Origin: Foliamicus sp963666765
GTDB lineage: Bacteria; Pseudomonadota; Gammaproteobacteria; Steroidobacterales; Foliamicaceae
Reading direction: 5' to 3'
Assembly: GCA_963666765.1 (NCBI GenBank)
Contig: OY762933.1
Span: forward strand, 868,001 to 932,000
DNA length: 64,000 nt
The notes under the pieces: model-generated
What the model saw: only the letters and a program-made list of their open reading frames with translations
The model's database searches: none
What the model was told of the DNA's origin: nothing
Shown here: one piece after another, positions 1-8,639 of the stretch
How positions within the stretch are numbered: position 1 is the first letter of the stretch
Layout: each line of letters opens with the position of its first letter
Position numbers and translations under genes: made by a program

Positions 1-1
1 T

Positions 2-256
2 AAGGTGGATGGTTGGGGGAACCGCTCCTACGTGGGCTCAATCAAGGAGCCCGGAACACGAAGCTACAGGTTTTTGGTTACAGTTGGAGCCCGAAACACC
101 TTTGCCTATCTGGACACGCCACAGGGAACCTTTGAACTTGTTGCGTTGAATGATCTGGGCTGGCTCATGCCCACGGCAGGCATGGATCAGCATGTGGATT
201 TCAGCCGCCCTGACATTATCGGACCGGAAGCGGAGCGTTACCGGCGACCGCGCTAA
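2..256 (+). CDS. 3' end of an exported-protein gene, possibly a peptidase-associated domain (partial)
   Basis: The frame is open to the left edge of the window, so only the last 84 codons are seen and the true start lies outside. The tail has alternating beta-strand-like segments (RFLVTVGARNTFAYLDTP, then GTFELVALNDLGWLMP) and ends with a short charged stretch. From memory this resembles the pro-region of secreted reprolysin-like bacterial metallopeptidases, which often carry a TVG...TFAYLDTP...GWLMP pattern, but I cannot confirm it. The gene directly precedes the giant metalloprotease in the same direction, so the two may be one locus or a split gene. No function is assigned. Confidence 0.55.
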   Translation, partial: KVDGWGNRSYVGSIKEPGTRSYRFLVTVGARNTFAYLDTPQGTFELVALNDLGWLMPTAGMDQHVDFSRPDIIGPEAERYRRPR

Positions 257-335
257 GGCCCGGGGCGCTACAGGCTCAGGTTTGAAAACTCACGCCATTA
301 CATCAGGCAGTCTTGCCTTGGGGGATCCCAAGCGA

Positions 336-3300
336 TTGCCCCATTGGCCGATTCGCGCACTACTTGCAGTGGGGAGCGTAGCGCTTCTGGTATTGCCTTC
401 GCCGCGAGCGCAGGCGCATCAGCATATCGAGCTGGTTTGCCCCTGTCGCGTAGAAACCTCCAATCTGACCTCCGTCACGCTGACTTTCGGCCTCCGCAAT
501 CTTAATGATGAAGAAGCCGACGGGCCCTTCCGGATCGTGCTGCTCGGGCGCAGCGCTGATTCGAAAGGCGAATGGAAAGAACTGGCTACCGCGCACGCCC
601 CGGTGGTACAGGCAAGTTCAGAACATGCGGTTCAGGATTACACGGTGGCGCTCAAGGAACCCGAACGAAGCGGCAGATACGAATTCGGGTTGGAGGTGTA
701 CGAGGAAACGGAGGATTACTGGCCGGTTCAATCCATCTACTGGATTGCCGAAACAGTGGAACTGGAAACCGGCGGAAGCGCTTTTTCCTCCGCTTATTTC
801 GAGGGCGCCCCCTCCATCCGGATCAGCGGTGAAAGCGCCACGCTGAATCTGCCCATCATCCGCAATGCCCCCAAGGGGCCGTCCGCCGGTCAAGTGAAGG
901 CCGCGCTAATGGCCACTGAGCAAAAGGAGTTCGATTCGCCGCGCTCGACCATAGCGGAACGGACGATCGGCGAATTACCGCCGGGGGGCGAAATCCCGGC
1001 GGTAAGACTGACATTTTCTTATTCGCCCGCCGCCGGAAGAAACTACCTGCACGCAGTGATACTGAACAGCGAGGGTGGCCTGCTTGCATATCAGACAATA
1101 GTCGTTCCGCCGGGGGGAAAGCTTCCGGAGCGAAGGTTCGCCACGTCCGACGCCGACATGCTCAAAGACACGGACGGCGACGGCGTAGGTGACGTCAACG
1201 AACGGCTTGAAGGCACCGATCCGAACGACGGCAACTCCACTCCCGGCGACTCCACAATTGACGTGCTGGCGCTTTACAGCCCCGGCCTGGCGGAACTGTA
1301 CCGGGGCGACGCCGTCTCCCGCATCAGTCATCTGATGACGCTTACCGATGAAATATTCAGAAACAGCGGCTCAGGGATGCGCATCCGTCTGGTGGGTATC
1401 AGCGAAGCCGCGATCGATGACACTGTGACCGACTCCACCGTGCCCGAAGGAGAGCTGCGCGAACTCACGGAACTGCACGGCGCGGACATGGCCGTGATGT
1501 TCCGGCCGTTTGTTGAAAACACGGGCCTGTGCGGATGGGCGCCTGCTATAGGAGGGTATCAGGACAACGGCATCATTAACGATTTCATTGACGCCCCCTT
1601 AGGCCATGTTTTCGGTGACTGCGGCGCGATCACCACGGCCCACGAGCTGGGACACCTCATGGGCCTTGGACATTCTCAAGCGCAGGGCGAGGTAGGCACT
1701 TTCCGATGGGCGCGGGGTCACGGCGTATGGGAGGAGTTCGTGACGGTAATGGCGTACAGCAGCGCCTACGGCCATCCCGAAGAGATCGGCTTGTTCTCCA
1801 GTCCGCAGCGGGATTGCAACGGCTTCCCCTGCGGGATCGGCGCTGGAGCGGCGGACAGCGCGGATGCGGCGAGAACGCTCGGCGTCGTGCGGTTTCAACT
1901 GGAGGACATCAACGAGCAGAAGCCGGATTCCGATAATGACGGATTCATTGATACCGTTGACGCATTTCCTGATGATCCGAACGAACTGCGGGACACCGAC
2001 GGCGACGGCATCGGCGATAACGCCGACCCCGACGCCGATAACGACGGCGTGTTGGACGCCGTCGATTTCTATCCGCTGGACCCACGTGAATGGGCGGACA
2101 CCGACGGCGACGGCGTGGGGGACAACGCGGATGCCTTCCCCGAGGACTGGCTGGAAACCAAAGACACCGACAGCGACGGGGCCGGCGACAATTCAGACCG
2201 TTTCCCGCTGGATCCTTCGGAAACGGTGGACACCGACAACGACGGGGTCGGGAATAATGGCGATCCGTTTCCATTCGATTCGCGCGAATGGGCGGATACC
2301 GACGGCGACGGCATCGGCGATAACGCCGACCCCGACGCCGACAACGACGGCGTTCCGGACACACAGGATGTGTATCCTCGCGATGCCACGCGGTCAGAAT
2401 ACTCCTCGTACAGGTTCATCGGCGAAGGTTTGCTGGGCGAGCCGAAGTTGTCGTCCGCTGGCGACCTCGACGGCGATGGCCGCTCCGAACTGCTTGTCGG
2501 AATGCCCTGGACATGGAACGGCGGCAAGCGAGGAGGAGGCTGGCTGCTTGCGGCCGCGGACCTGCGCGCGGCGGACGAAGCTGATGGCGTAGCGGATCAC
2601 ATTATCGATCTGGACCAGACCGGCCCCCTGCCCGGGTCGTGGAGGTTTTCCGCTGAATCGGCTGGAGACGAGGCCGGAAGCAGCGTCGCCAGGGCTGGCG
2701 ACATCGATGGCGACGGCGTCGCGGATCTGCTGATTGGAGCCCAGAATCACGGACCTGCGGAACAGCTCTGGTTCGCTGGCGCAGCGTATCTGATCTCGGC
2801 GGGAGACCTGACAGCGGCGGACGTAGAGGATGGCGAGGCGGATCGTGTTATCGAACTGAAGCATATCGCCCGGCAGCAGAACTCATGGAAATTCGTCGGG
2901 GGGACGGAACATACCTACGCCGGCTTTCGCGTAGGTGGCCTGGGCGACTTTAATGGAGACAGCCGGGATGATCTCGTGATTGCCGCCCGTACCGAGGCCG
3001 GGACGATTTACGTAGTGTCCGGCCGTGAACTTGCCGCCGCAGACGAAGCCGACGGTACAGCGGACAGTCTCATTTCATTGTCCCGGATAGCCGAAAGGCC
3101 CGGGTCCTGGAAACTGGTCGGCGCGCAGGAAGAGGATTACGCGGGCTATGTGGCCCCGGTGGATGATATCGACGGGCATGGCGGCAGGGGCTTGATAATG
3201 GCCTCCGGGCTCCATTCGGGAGAATCAGGCAGAGGTATCGGAGCGGTCTATCTGGCGGCGGCCTCCGATCTCCCGGCGGTAGATCAGGCCGATGGCGCTG

Positions 3301-6300
3301 CGGATGGCGTAGTTGACCTTGGCCGGATATCCGAAGGACAACATTCCTGGATATTTCTGGGCGCAGTGAACGATCCCCTGCGGCACGCCGTTTCCCTTGG
3401 ACCCGCAAATGTCGGCGATCCTCCGGACATGCTCTTGATGAGCGTCAACACGATCTTCTATCTCAAGGGCGCCAGCCTGGCCGAGGCGGACCAGGCTGAT
3501 GGCGATTCAGATCATGTCATTCGCCTCGATGTGGCCGATTCTCCGACCACGCCCCTGGCGAAAATCAACTCCTTCAACATATTTGGGTTTGCGTCTTTGG
3601 GAGACGTGGATGGTGACGGGATGTCCGATCTGTTTTTGCCCGGAATCCATGGGCATCTTATTGGCCGGCAGGAGTTAAGCGCCTTGAAACCTGGCGATGA
3701 CGTCCGGATCGAAGACCTCCACGCGCGCGGAGAATCCTGGAAGCTTGTCCAGACCGGGGATTTCCATCACGTGCTTCCGGCGGGAGATGTGGATGGCGAC
3801 GGGCGCACGGATGTTCTCGCAGCCACGCAGGACGAGTTCTATCTTCTGGCTTCTTCCGACCTCGTCCTTCTTGACAGCGCCAACGGGGCCCCGGACAGAA
3901 CAATTGAAATGGCCCAGGTTGGCGGAGACGAAAACGGCGACGGAATCCCCAACATTGTCGATCAGGATGACGATGGCGATGGCTACCTGGACAGCGTGGA
4001 CCGCTTCCCTTCCGATCCGGTCGACTGGATTGATTCGGATGGCGATGGCGTAGGCGACAACAGGGATTTGTTTCCGTCCGACCCTTTCGAGCACTCGGAC
4101 ACGGATGCCGATGGTCTGGGTAACAGCGAGGATCCGGATGACGATAATGACGGCATTATGGATTGGAACGACCCATTCCCCCGGGACACCGACGATGACG
4201 GAACGGAAAACGCATATGACGAGGATGACGACGGCGACGGCGTGCCGGACAGGAACGATCACTTTCCGCTGGACCCCTCTGAATCGAGGGACACGGATGG
4301 CGACGGGACCGGTGACGCTGCGGACGGCGATGATGATAACGACGGCGTTGCCGACGAAGAGGACCACTTGCCGCTGGATCCCTCCGAATCGGTGGACACG
4401 GATGGAGACGGCGTCGGAGACAATAGCGACGCCTTTGCCGACAATCCTCAGGAGTCGTCGGACCATGATGGCGACGGCGTAGGCGATAACAGCGACAGGG
4501 ATGATGATGGAGATGGAGTGCCCGACCTGAGTGACGCCTTCCCCCTGAACTCCGCTGAGTCATCCGACAGCGACAGCGACGGTGTGGGCGATAACTCGGA
4601 TGCATTTCCGCGTGATGGATCCGAGTGGGCGGACACCGACAACGACGGACTGGGCGATAACACCGATGATGATGATGACAACGACGGATATACGGATAAT
4701 GCCGACGCGTTTCCGCTGCGCCCGAATCAAACACGGCTGTTTCATTACCGGCTGCAGGGAGAAAGACCGGGCTCGCGCGCCGGCGCAGCTGTTTACCCGG
4801 CGGGCGATAGCGATGGCGACGGACTCGATGAAGCGTTGATCGGCGCACCGGCGGTTAGCTGGCCCGGCGGGATCATTTCCTTCGGCGCCGCGTACCTGGT
4901 CTCCGGCGCTGACCTGGATGCCTCGGACCGTGCGGACGGTATCGCTGACGGCGCAATTGATCTTGGAAACGCGCCGGCGCAACCATCCTCATGGGCAGTA
5001 ACCGGAAGCCTGGTCCGTGATCAGGTCGGGCGCTCCATCACGCGGCGGGGCGAAGGCGGCGGCCTATGGACCATCAGCGCGCATGGGCATGAGAATCACC
5101 GGGGATCGGTATTTCTGACCTCCTCCGAACGGATTGCGGATGCCGACAGGGAGGACGGGCAGGATGGGATTGCGCGAACCGACTATTTGCGGCATAAGTC
5201 CGGCGTCTGGGAATTGATCGGCGAAAATGAAGCAACAGATACCGGTTACTCCGTATCTTCCGCGGGGGACGTGCATGCGGATGGTCACAATGACGTGCTG
5301 GTGGGCGCGCCTCTGTATGGCGACCGGGGCGAAGGCGCCGCCTACCTGATTTCAGGCGCTGATCTGGAAGGACTGGACGCCGCGGATGGCCAGAGCGACG
5401 GGCGTATCGAGCTGGCCCGCGCCGCCGCGCAGACCGGATCATGGAAATTGGTGGGCAGTGACGGGCAGGCGGGCGAACATGTGGCGTTTGCCGGCGACAT
5501 CGACGGCGATGGCCGCTCCGATCTGATCATCGGCGCACCCTTCGGTTCGGAAGGAGAAAGGCTGCGGGGCATTGTGTATCTCGTGGCCGCGGCGGATTTG
5601 AGCGCCGCGGACGGAGCCGACGGCCAGACGGACGGCGTCATTAATCTGGATAACGTTGCAGAACAGGCCGAATCATGGAAGTTCCTTGGCGAGGAAATGC
5701 TCAATTTCGCGGGGAGCGCCGCCATGGCGAAAAACATGGACGGAGACGGAAAGCCGGAATTGGTGATTACGGCGCCAGGACACGGCCAGGGCAGCGGAGC
5801 AATCTACATTCTTCCGATGGACCATCTGGCCGCGGCGGACGCCGCGGATGGAACCAGCGACCATGTGATTCTCCTGAATGAATTCCCGGATTCTCTGGAA
5901 GGCGCATGGAAACTGACAGGCGAAGGCAACGCCTTCTGGAGCTTTGGCGTGGGCAGTGGGGCGGGAACCTCCCTGTCCGGTCTGGACCTCAACCGCGATG
6001 GCCGGACGGAACTGCTGATAGGCGCCCCGAACTACATGGAACGTGGCATCTGGTGCGCGGAGGCGGGGCGGCAGCAGCAGCCCGGCGCCGTGTATCTCAT
6101 CTCAAGTGATGACCTGGCGCGCGCGGACGCCGCGGATGGTGAAACGGACAGGGTGGTCAGGCTGGCGAAAACGATCGGAGCGGGCAATTCGTGGAAATTC
6201 GTGGGCGAAGCCACTGACCGTATGGGATCGAGCATTTCCGGCGCGGGCGACCTGAACGAGGACGGAACGGTGGATCTCATTTTTGGAGCGGCGGATCAGT

Positions 6301-8405
6301 TCCGGCGCGCAAGCACCTGCGGCGACGCTCCCGGCAACGGCGCGGCGATAATCCTTTCAGGAGCCGAACTGGCCATGGCGGACGCCGCAGATGGCGTTGC
6401 CGACGGAGTGATCGATTTCGGTGGACTGCGGAATTCCCTTCGCCAGGTGGATTTCGATTTCGACGGAATAGAGAACGCTCTGGACAGTGATGACGATAAC
6501 GACGGCGTGGAGGATACGGATGACGCCTTCCCGCTTAATCCTTCCGAGTGGAACGACAGCGACCACGACGGCATGGGAGACAATACGGACAACGACGACG
6601 ATAACGATGGAAGCAGGGATTCGAAAGATGCTTTCCCGTTCAACCCCTATGAAACCCTGGACAGCGACGGGGATGGAATCGGCGACAACAGCGATGATGA
6701 TGACGACAACGACGGCGTGGAGGACACAGATGACGCCTTCCCGCTCAACCCTTCCGAGTGGAACGACAGCGACGGTGACGGCATCGGTGACAACACGGAT
6801 CCCTTCCCGGAAGAACCCCTGGCGGATTCGGACAACGACGGAGTCGAGGATGCCCTCGATGTTGATGACGACAACGACGGAGTCGCAGACGAAGAGGATC
6901 CATTCCCGTTGGACGCAACCCGGCAGGATTTCTATTTCTATACTCTGAAGAAGGCGTCCAGGACCTGGGTGCGAAACGATTTCGACGGCGACGGACTGGA
7001 TGATCTTGTGGTTGAATCCGGCCCCCAGGACGAATATGTCTATTTGCTGTCGTCAGAGGATCTGAGCGACGCCGATGCGGCCGATGGCGAAGAAGACCGC
7101 GTGGTGGATGCGGACCGGGCTGCCACGATGAATCGATCCTGGAAACTGATCAGAAGGCCTTACCAGCAGGTCTTCTCCGCTGGAGATCTTGATTTCGACG
7201 GGCGCGACGACCTGGCTTCATCGGATCTGGTGATTTCGGCGTCGGGATTGCCTGCCGCCGACACAGCCGATGGCGCGGAAGACCGCGTGATCACACTCAC
7301 GTCCGAGCTTGCGGATGCGGGAACTGGCGTTTGGCGCATTAGGGGCAGCGTGGGAGACAACACCTCGTATTCGGCGGGAGATCTGAATGCGGATGGACGC
7401 GATGATCTTCTGGTTGGCGCGCCCTATTCCGAGGCAGGCGGCATAGCGCATGTGATTTCCGGGGTTGACTGGACTACGTCGGATGGTCTCGACGGAAGTG
7501 TTGACGGGACAGTTGATCTGGAGGAATTCGCGGCGCGGCAAGGCTCATGGAAAGTTATCGGTGAAAATACGCCCAGCCTGGGCACAAGCATAGCCCCGGC
7601 CGGCGACGTGGATGCCGATGGCTATGTTGACGTTCTGATCGGAGCGCCGGACCTGCCTGATGGAACCAATACGGGCGCCGGGGCAGTGTACCTGCTTCCG
7701 GCAGCCGGAATGGCCGGCGCCGACGAAGCCGACGGGTCATTGAACGGAGTCATCGAATTGAACCGGGGGGCGCCGCCAGGCGGTTTTTGGAAACTGGTTG
7801 GGGAAGACATCAGGGCCGGTGAGCTGGTCACCGCTGCCGGCGACGTGAATGGAGACGGTTTCGGAGACTTCATCGTCACTTCCCGGGAAATCATTTACCT
7901 CATTTCGGGCGCCGAGTTGGGCACTGCGGACGCCGCGGATGGCGCGGAGGATGGCGTGATCGAGCTCTCGAAAATCATAGAGCAGGCGGGCTCGCGAAAA
8001 CTGGATGAGGCCGGCGCATACGACCCCGGGGGACCGGGCATGGGTGATCTGGACGGAGATGGACTGGCCGACCTGGTCCTGAGCAGGCGCTATTCTTCCT
8101 CCTCGCACTTGATCTCAGGCCGGGATCTGGACGAGCCGGCAAGGCGGAATTCGTGGGAGTTTCGCTTCAGAGAGCCGGAATTACAGTTTAACGGCGCCGT
8201 GTTCGCAGGCGACCTGACGGGAGATGGCCGCCCCGAACTGGTCTTCGGAGCATTGGTTCGCCGGCGCAACAGTAGCAGCGAAGAGTTGGCATATATCCTC
8301 TCCGTCAATGAGCTGCCCGCAGCCGATATGGTTGACCTCGCTAGAGATCGGACCATTTACCTGGACCAAATCGCCGAACGCTGGGCATCGGATCAGGCCC
8401 CGTAG
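336..8405 (+). CDS. Giant secreted metzincin-type metalloprotease with three TSP3 rods and three seven-repeat FG-GAP propellers
   Basis: Predicted secreted protein of about 2,689 residues. I chose the TTG at 336 because a GGGGGA ribosome site lies about 10 bases upstream and the product then starts with a clean signal peptide (IRALLAVGSVALLVLPSPRA). An ATG at 150 is in frame but overlaps the previous gene and adds 62 non-signal residues. Domains in order: N-terminal beta domain (about 28-275), a calcium motif at 278, a metallopeptidase domain (about 305-525) with HELGHLMGLGH at 436-446 and a Met-turn VMAYS at 471-475, then TSP3 rod A, propeller 1, rod B, propeller 2, rod C, propeller 3. The HExxHxxGxxH zinc site and Met-turn are complete, so activity is likely. 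There is no C-terminal membrane anchor or known sorting tag; how it crosses the outer membrane is unclear. The substrate is unknown; adhesion or matrix degradation is an inference. Confidence 0.85.
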   Translation: MPHWPIRALLAVGSVALLVLPSPRAQAHQHIELVCPCRVETSNLTSVTLTFGLRNLNDEEADGPFRIVLLGRSADSKGEWKELATAHAPVVQASSEHAVQDYTVALKEPERSGRYEFGLEVYEETEDYWPVQSIYWIAETVELETGGSAFSSAYFEGAPSIRISGESATLNLPIIRNAPKGPSAGQVKAALMATEQKEFDSPRSTIAERTIGELPPGGEIPAVRLTFSYSPAAGRNYLHAVILNSEGGLLAYQTIVVPPGGKLPERRFATSDADMLKDTDGDGVGDVNERLEGTDPNDGNSTPGDSTIDVLALYSPGLAELYRGDAVSRISHLMTLTDEIFRNSGSGMRIRLVGISEAAIDDTVTDSTVPEGELRELTELHGADMAVMFRPFVENTGLCGWAPAIGGYQDNGIINDFIDAPLGHVFGDCGAITTAHELGHLMGLGHSQAQGEVGTFRWARGHGVWEEFVTVMAYSSAYGHPEEIGLFSSPQRDCNGFPCGIGAGAADSADAARTLGVVRFQLEDINEQKPDSDNDGFIDTVDAFPDDPNELRDTDGDGIGDNADPDADNDGVLDAVDFYPLDPREWADTDGDGVGDNADAFPEDWLETKDTDSDGAGDNSDRFPLDPSETVDTDNDGVGNNGDPFPFDSREWADTDGDGIGDNADPDADNDGVPDTQDVYPRDATRSEYSSYRFIGEGLLGEPKLSSAGDLDGDGRSELLVGMPWTWNGGKRGGGWLLAAADLRAADEADGVADHIIDLDQTGPLPGSWRFSAESAGDEAGSSVARAGDIDGDGVADLLIGAQNHGPAEQLWFAGAAYLISAGDLTAADVEDGEADRVIELKHIARQQNSWKFVGGTEHTYAGFRVGGLGDFNGDSRDDLVIAARTEAGTIYVVSGRELAAADEADGTADSLISLSRIAERPGSWKLVGAQEEDYAGYVAPVDDIDGHGGRGLIMASGLHSGESGRGIGAVYLAAASDLPAVDQADGAADGVVDLGRISEGQHSWIFLGAVNDPLRHAVSLGPANVGDPPDMLLMSVNTIFYLKGASLAEADQADGDSDHVIRLDVADSPTTPLAKINSFNIFGFASLGDVDGDGMSDLFLPGIHGHLIGRQELSALKPGDDVRIEDLHARGESWKLVQTGDFHHVLPAGDVDGDGRTDVLAATQDEFYLLASSDLVLLDSANGAPDRTIEMAQVGGDENGDGIPNIVDQDDDGDGYLDSVDRFPSDPVDWIDSDGDGVGDNRDLFPSDPFEHSDTDADGLGNSEDPDDDNDGIMDWNDPFPRDTDDDGTENAYDEDDDGDGVPDRNDHFPLDPSESRDTDGDGTGDAADGDDDNDGVADEEDHLPLDPSESVDTDGDGVGDNSDAFADNPQESSDHDGDGVGDNSDRDDDGDGVPDLSDAFPLNSAESSDSDSDGVGDNSDAFPRDGSEWADTDNDGLGDNTDDDDDNDGYTDNADAFPLRPNQTRLFHYRLQGERPGSRAGAAVYPAGDSDGDGLDEALIGAPAVSWPGGIISFGAAYLVSGADLDASDRADGIADGAIDLGNAPAQPSSWAVTGSLVRDQVGRSITRRGEGGGLWTISAHGHENHRGSVFLTSSERIADADREDGQDGIARTDYLRHKSGVWELIGENEATDTGYSVSSAGDVHADGHNDVLVGAPLYGDRGEGAAYLISGADLEGLDAADGQSDGRIELARAAAQTGSWKLVGSDGQAGEHVAFAGDIDGDGRSDLIIGAPFGSEGERLRGIVYLVAAADLSAADGADGQTDGVINLDNVAEQAESWKFLGEEMLNFAGSAAMAKNMDGDGKPELVITAPGHGQGSGAIYILPMDHLAAADAADGTSDHVILLNEFPDSLEGAWKLTGEGNAFWSFGVGSGAGTSLSGLDLNRDGRTELLIGAPNYMERGIWCAEAGRQQQPGAVYLISSDDLARADAADGETDRVVRLAKTIGAGNSWKFVGEATDRMGSSISGAGDLNEDGTVDLIFGAADQFRRASTCGDAPGNGAAIILSGAELAMADAADGVADGVIDFGGLRNSLRQVDFDFDGIENALDSDDDNDGVEDTDDAFPLNPSEWNDSDHDGMGDNTDNDDDNDGSRDSKDAFPFNPYETLDSDGDGIGDNSDDDDDNDGVEDTDDAFPLNPSEWNDSDGDGIGDNTDPFPEEPLADSDNDGVEDALDVDDDNDGVADEEDPFPLDATRQDFYFYTLKKASRTWVRNDFDGDGLDDLVVESGPQDEYVYLLSSEDLSDADAADGEEDRVVDADRAATMNRSWKLIRRPYQQVFSAGDLDFDGRDDLASSDLVISASGLPAADTADGAEDRVITLTSELADAGTGVWRIRGSVGDNTSYSAGDLNADGRDDLLVGAPYSEAGGIAHVISGVDWTTSDGLDGSVDGTVDLEEFAARQGSWKVIGENTPSLGTSIAPAGDVDADGYVDVLIGAPDLPDGTNTGAGAVYLLPAAGMAGADEADGSLNGVIELNRGAPPGGFWKLVGEDIRAGELVTAAGDVNGDGFGDFIVTSREIIYLISGAELGTADAADGAEDGVIELSKIIEQAGSRKLDEAGAYDPGGPGMGDLDGDGLADLVLSRRYSSSSHLISGRDLDEPARRNSWEFRFREPELQFNGAVFAGDLTGDGRPELVFGALVRRRNSSSEELAYILSVNELPAADMVDLARDRTIYLDQIAERWASDQAP
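1923..2390 (+). repeat. Thrombospondin type-3 rod A within the giant protease
   Basis: Tandem D-x-D-x-D-G-x-x-D calcium-binding motifs spaced about 12-25 residues apart, with F/Y-P-x-D-P linkers. This rod joins the metallopeptidase domain to the first propeller. Such repeats coordinate calcium and stiffen when loaded; here that is a family inference. Confidence 0.85.
2400..3925 (+). repeat. FG-GAP propeller 1 (seven repeats)
   Basis: Seven consecutive repeats of about 55-80 residues. Each opens with a SWK-like strand (YRF, SWR, SWK, SWK, SWI, SFN, SWK), continues into an AGD-x-DGDG-x-x-D/E-LL-I/V-G loop, then a YLIS strand and an AAD-x-ADG-x-x-D linker. The fourth to sixth copies are the most degenerate. 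Seven is the blade number of integrin-type FG-GAP beta-propellers. Confidence 0.8.
3925..4722 (+). repeat. Thrombospondin type-3 rod B within the giant protease
   Basis: The longest of the three calcium-binding rods, with tandem DTDGDGVGDNSD-type motifs and F-P-L-D-P-S-E linkers. It separates propeller 1 from propeller 2. Several units are near-identical, which suggests expansion by internal duplication. Confidence 0.85.
4737..6432 (+). repeat. FG-GAP propeller 2 (seven repeats)
   Basis: Again exactly seven repeats, opening YRL, SWA, VWE, SWK, SWK, AWK, SWK, most with a calcium-type DxDGDGxxD loop followed by L-I-G-A-P. This is the best conserved of the three propellers. Repeats 6 and 7 carry inserted loops with two cysteines in repeat 6 or 7 region (WCAE and STCGD), possibly a disulfide. 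Confidence 0.8.
6450..6915 (+). repeat. Thrombospondin type-3 rod C within the giant protease
   Basis: Tandem calcium-binding motifs including two near-identical units reading DDDNDGVEDTDDAFPLNPSE, which shows recent internal duplication. The rod separates propeller 2 from propeller 3. Confidence 0.85.
6927..8402 (+). repeat. FG-GAP propeller 3 (seven repeats)
   Basis: Seven repeats, opening YTL, SWK, VWR, SWK, FWK, SRK, SWE. The protein stops shortly after the last repeat (IYLDQIAERWASDQAP), so the third propeller is the C-terminal domain. Repeats 1, 2 and 6 are short, lacking part of the outer loops. Confidence 0.8.
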
Positions 8406-8588
8406 CCCCGGCGCAAAAGCAATCGGCAACGTCAGGCGCGGCCGGGACGCGGCAGTAAGTCGGGCGCGTATGCGGCGGCGCGCCGGGCTGGTTGCCGGGT
8501 TGGTTGCAAGTTCCGCAGGCGTTCGGATCGTAACGGCAAGTTCATCCGAACTCAAAGATAAGACCGGAAACTTCTTGTGCTCTCTGTA

Positions 8589-8625
8589 CCTTGAAATATC
8601 GTAGTTGATATACAGATTTTCAAGG
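8589..8625. repeat. Inverted repeat upstream of the DUF4143 ATPase
   Basis: CCTTGAAA at 8589-8596 is matched by TTTCAAGG at 8618-8625, with an inner ATATC/GATAT pair. It overlaps the proposed -35 and spacer of the promoter, so it could be an operator. Confidence 0.45.
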
Positions 8626-8633
8626 CATATTAT
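8605..8633 (+). promoter_or_regulatory. Sigma70-like promoter, probably giving a leaderless transcript
   Basis: TTGATA (8605-8610), a 17-base spacer, then TATTAT (8628-8633). The start codon of the downstream ATPase is at 8640, where transcription would be expected to begin. No Shine-Dalgarno sequence is visible between the -10 box and the ATG, in line with a leaderless mRNA. Confidence 0.5.
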
Positions 8634-8639
8634 GGGCCA

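Noticed and set aside
150..335. ATG at 150 as start of the giant protease
   Set aside because: It lies inside the preceding gene, adds residues with no signal character and lacks a ribosome site; the TTG at 336 has both.
1923..6915. Tandem DNA repeats resembling a CRISPR or satellite array
   Set aside because: The periodicity follows the coding frame of calcium-binding D-x-D-x-D-G motifs; there are no equal-length repeats with unique spacers.
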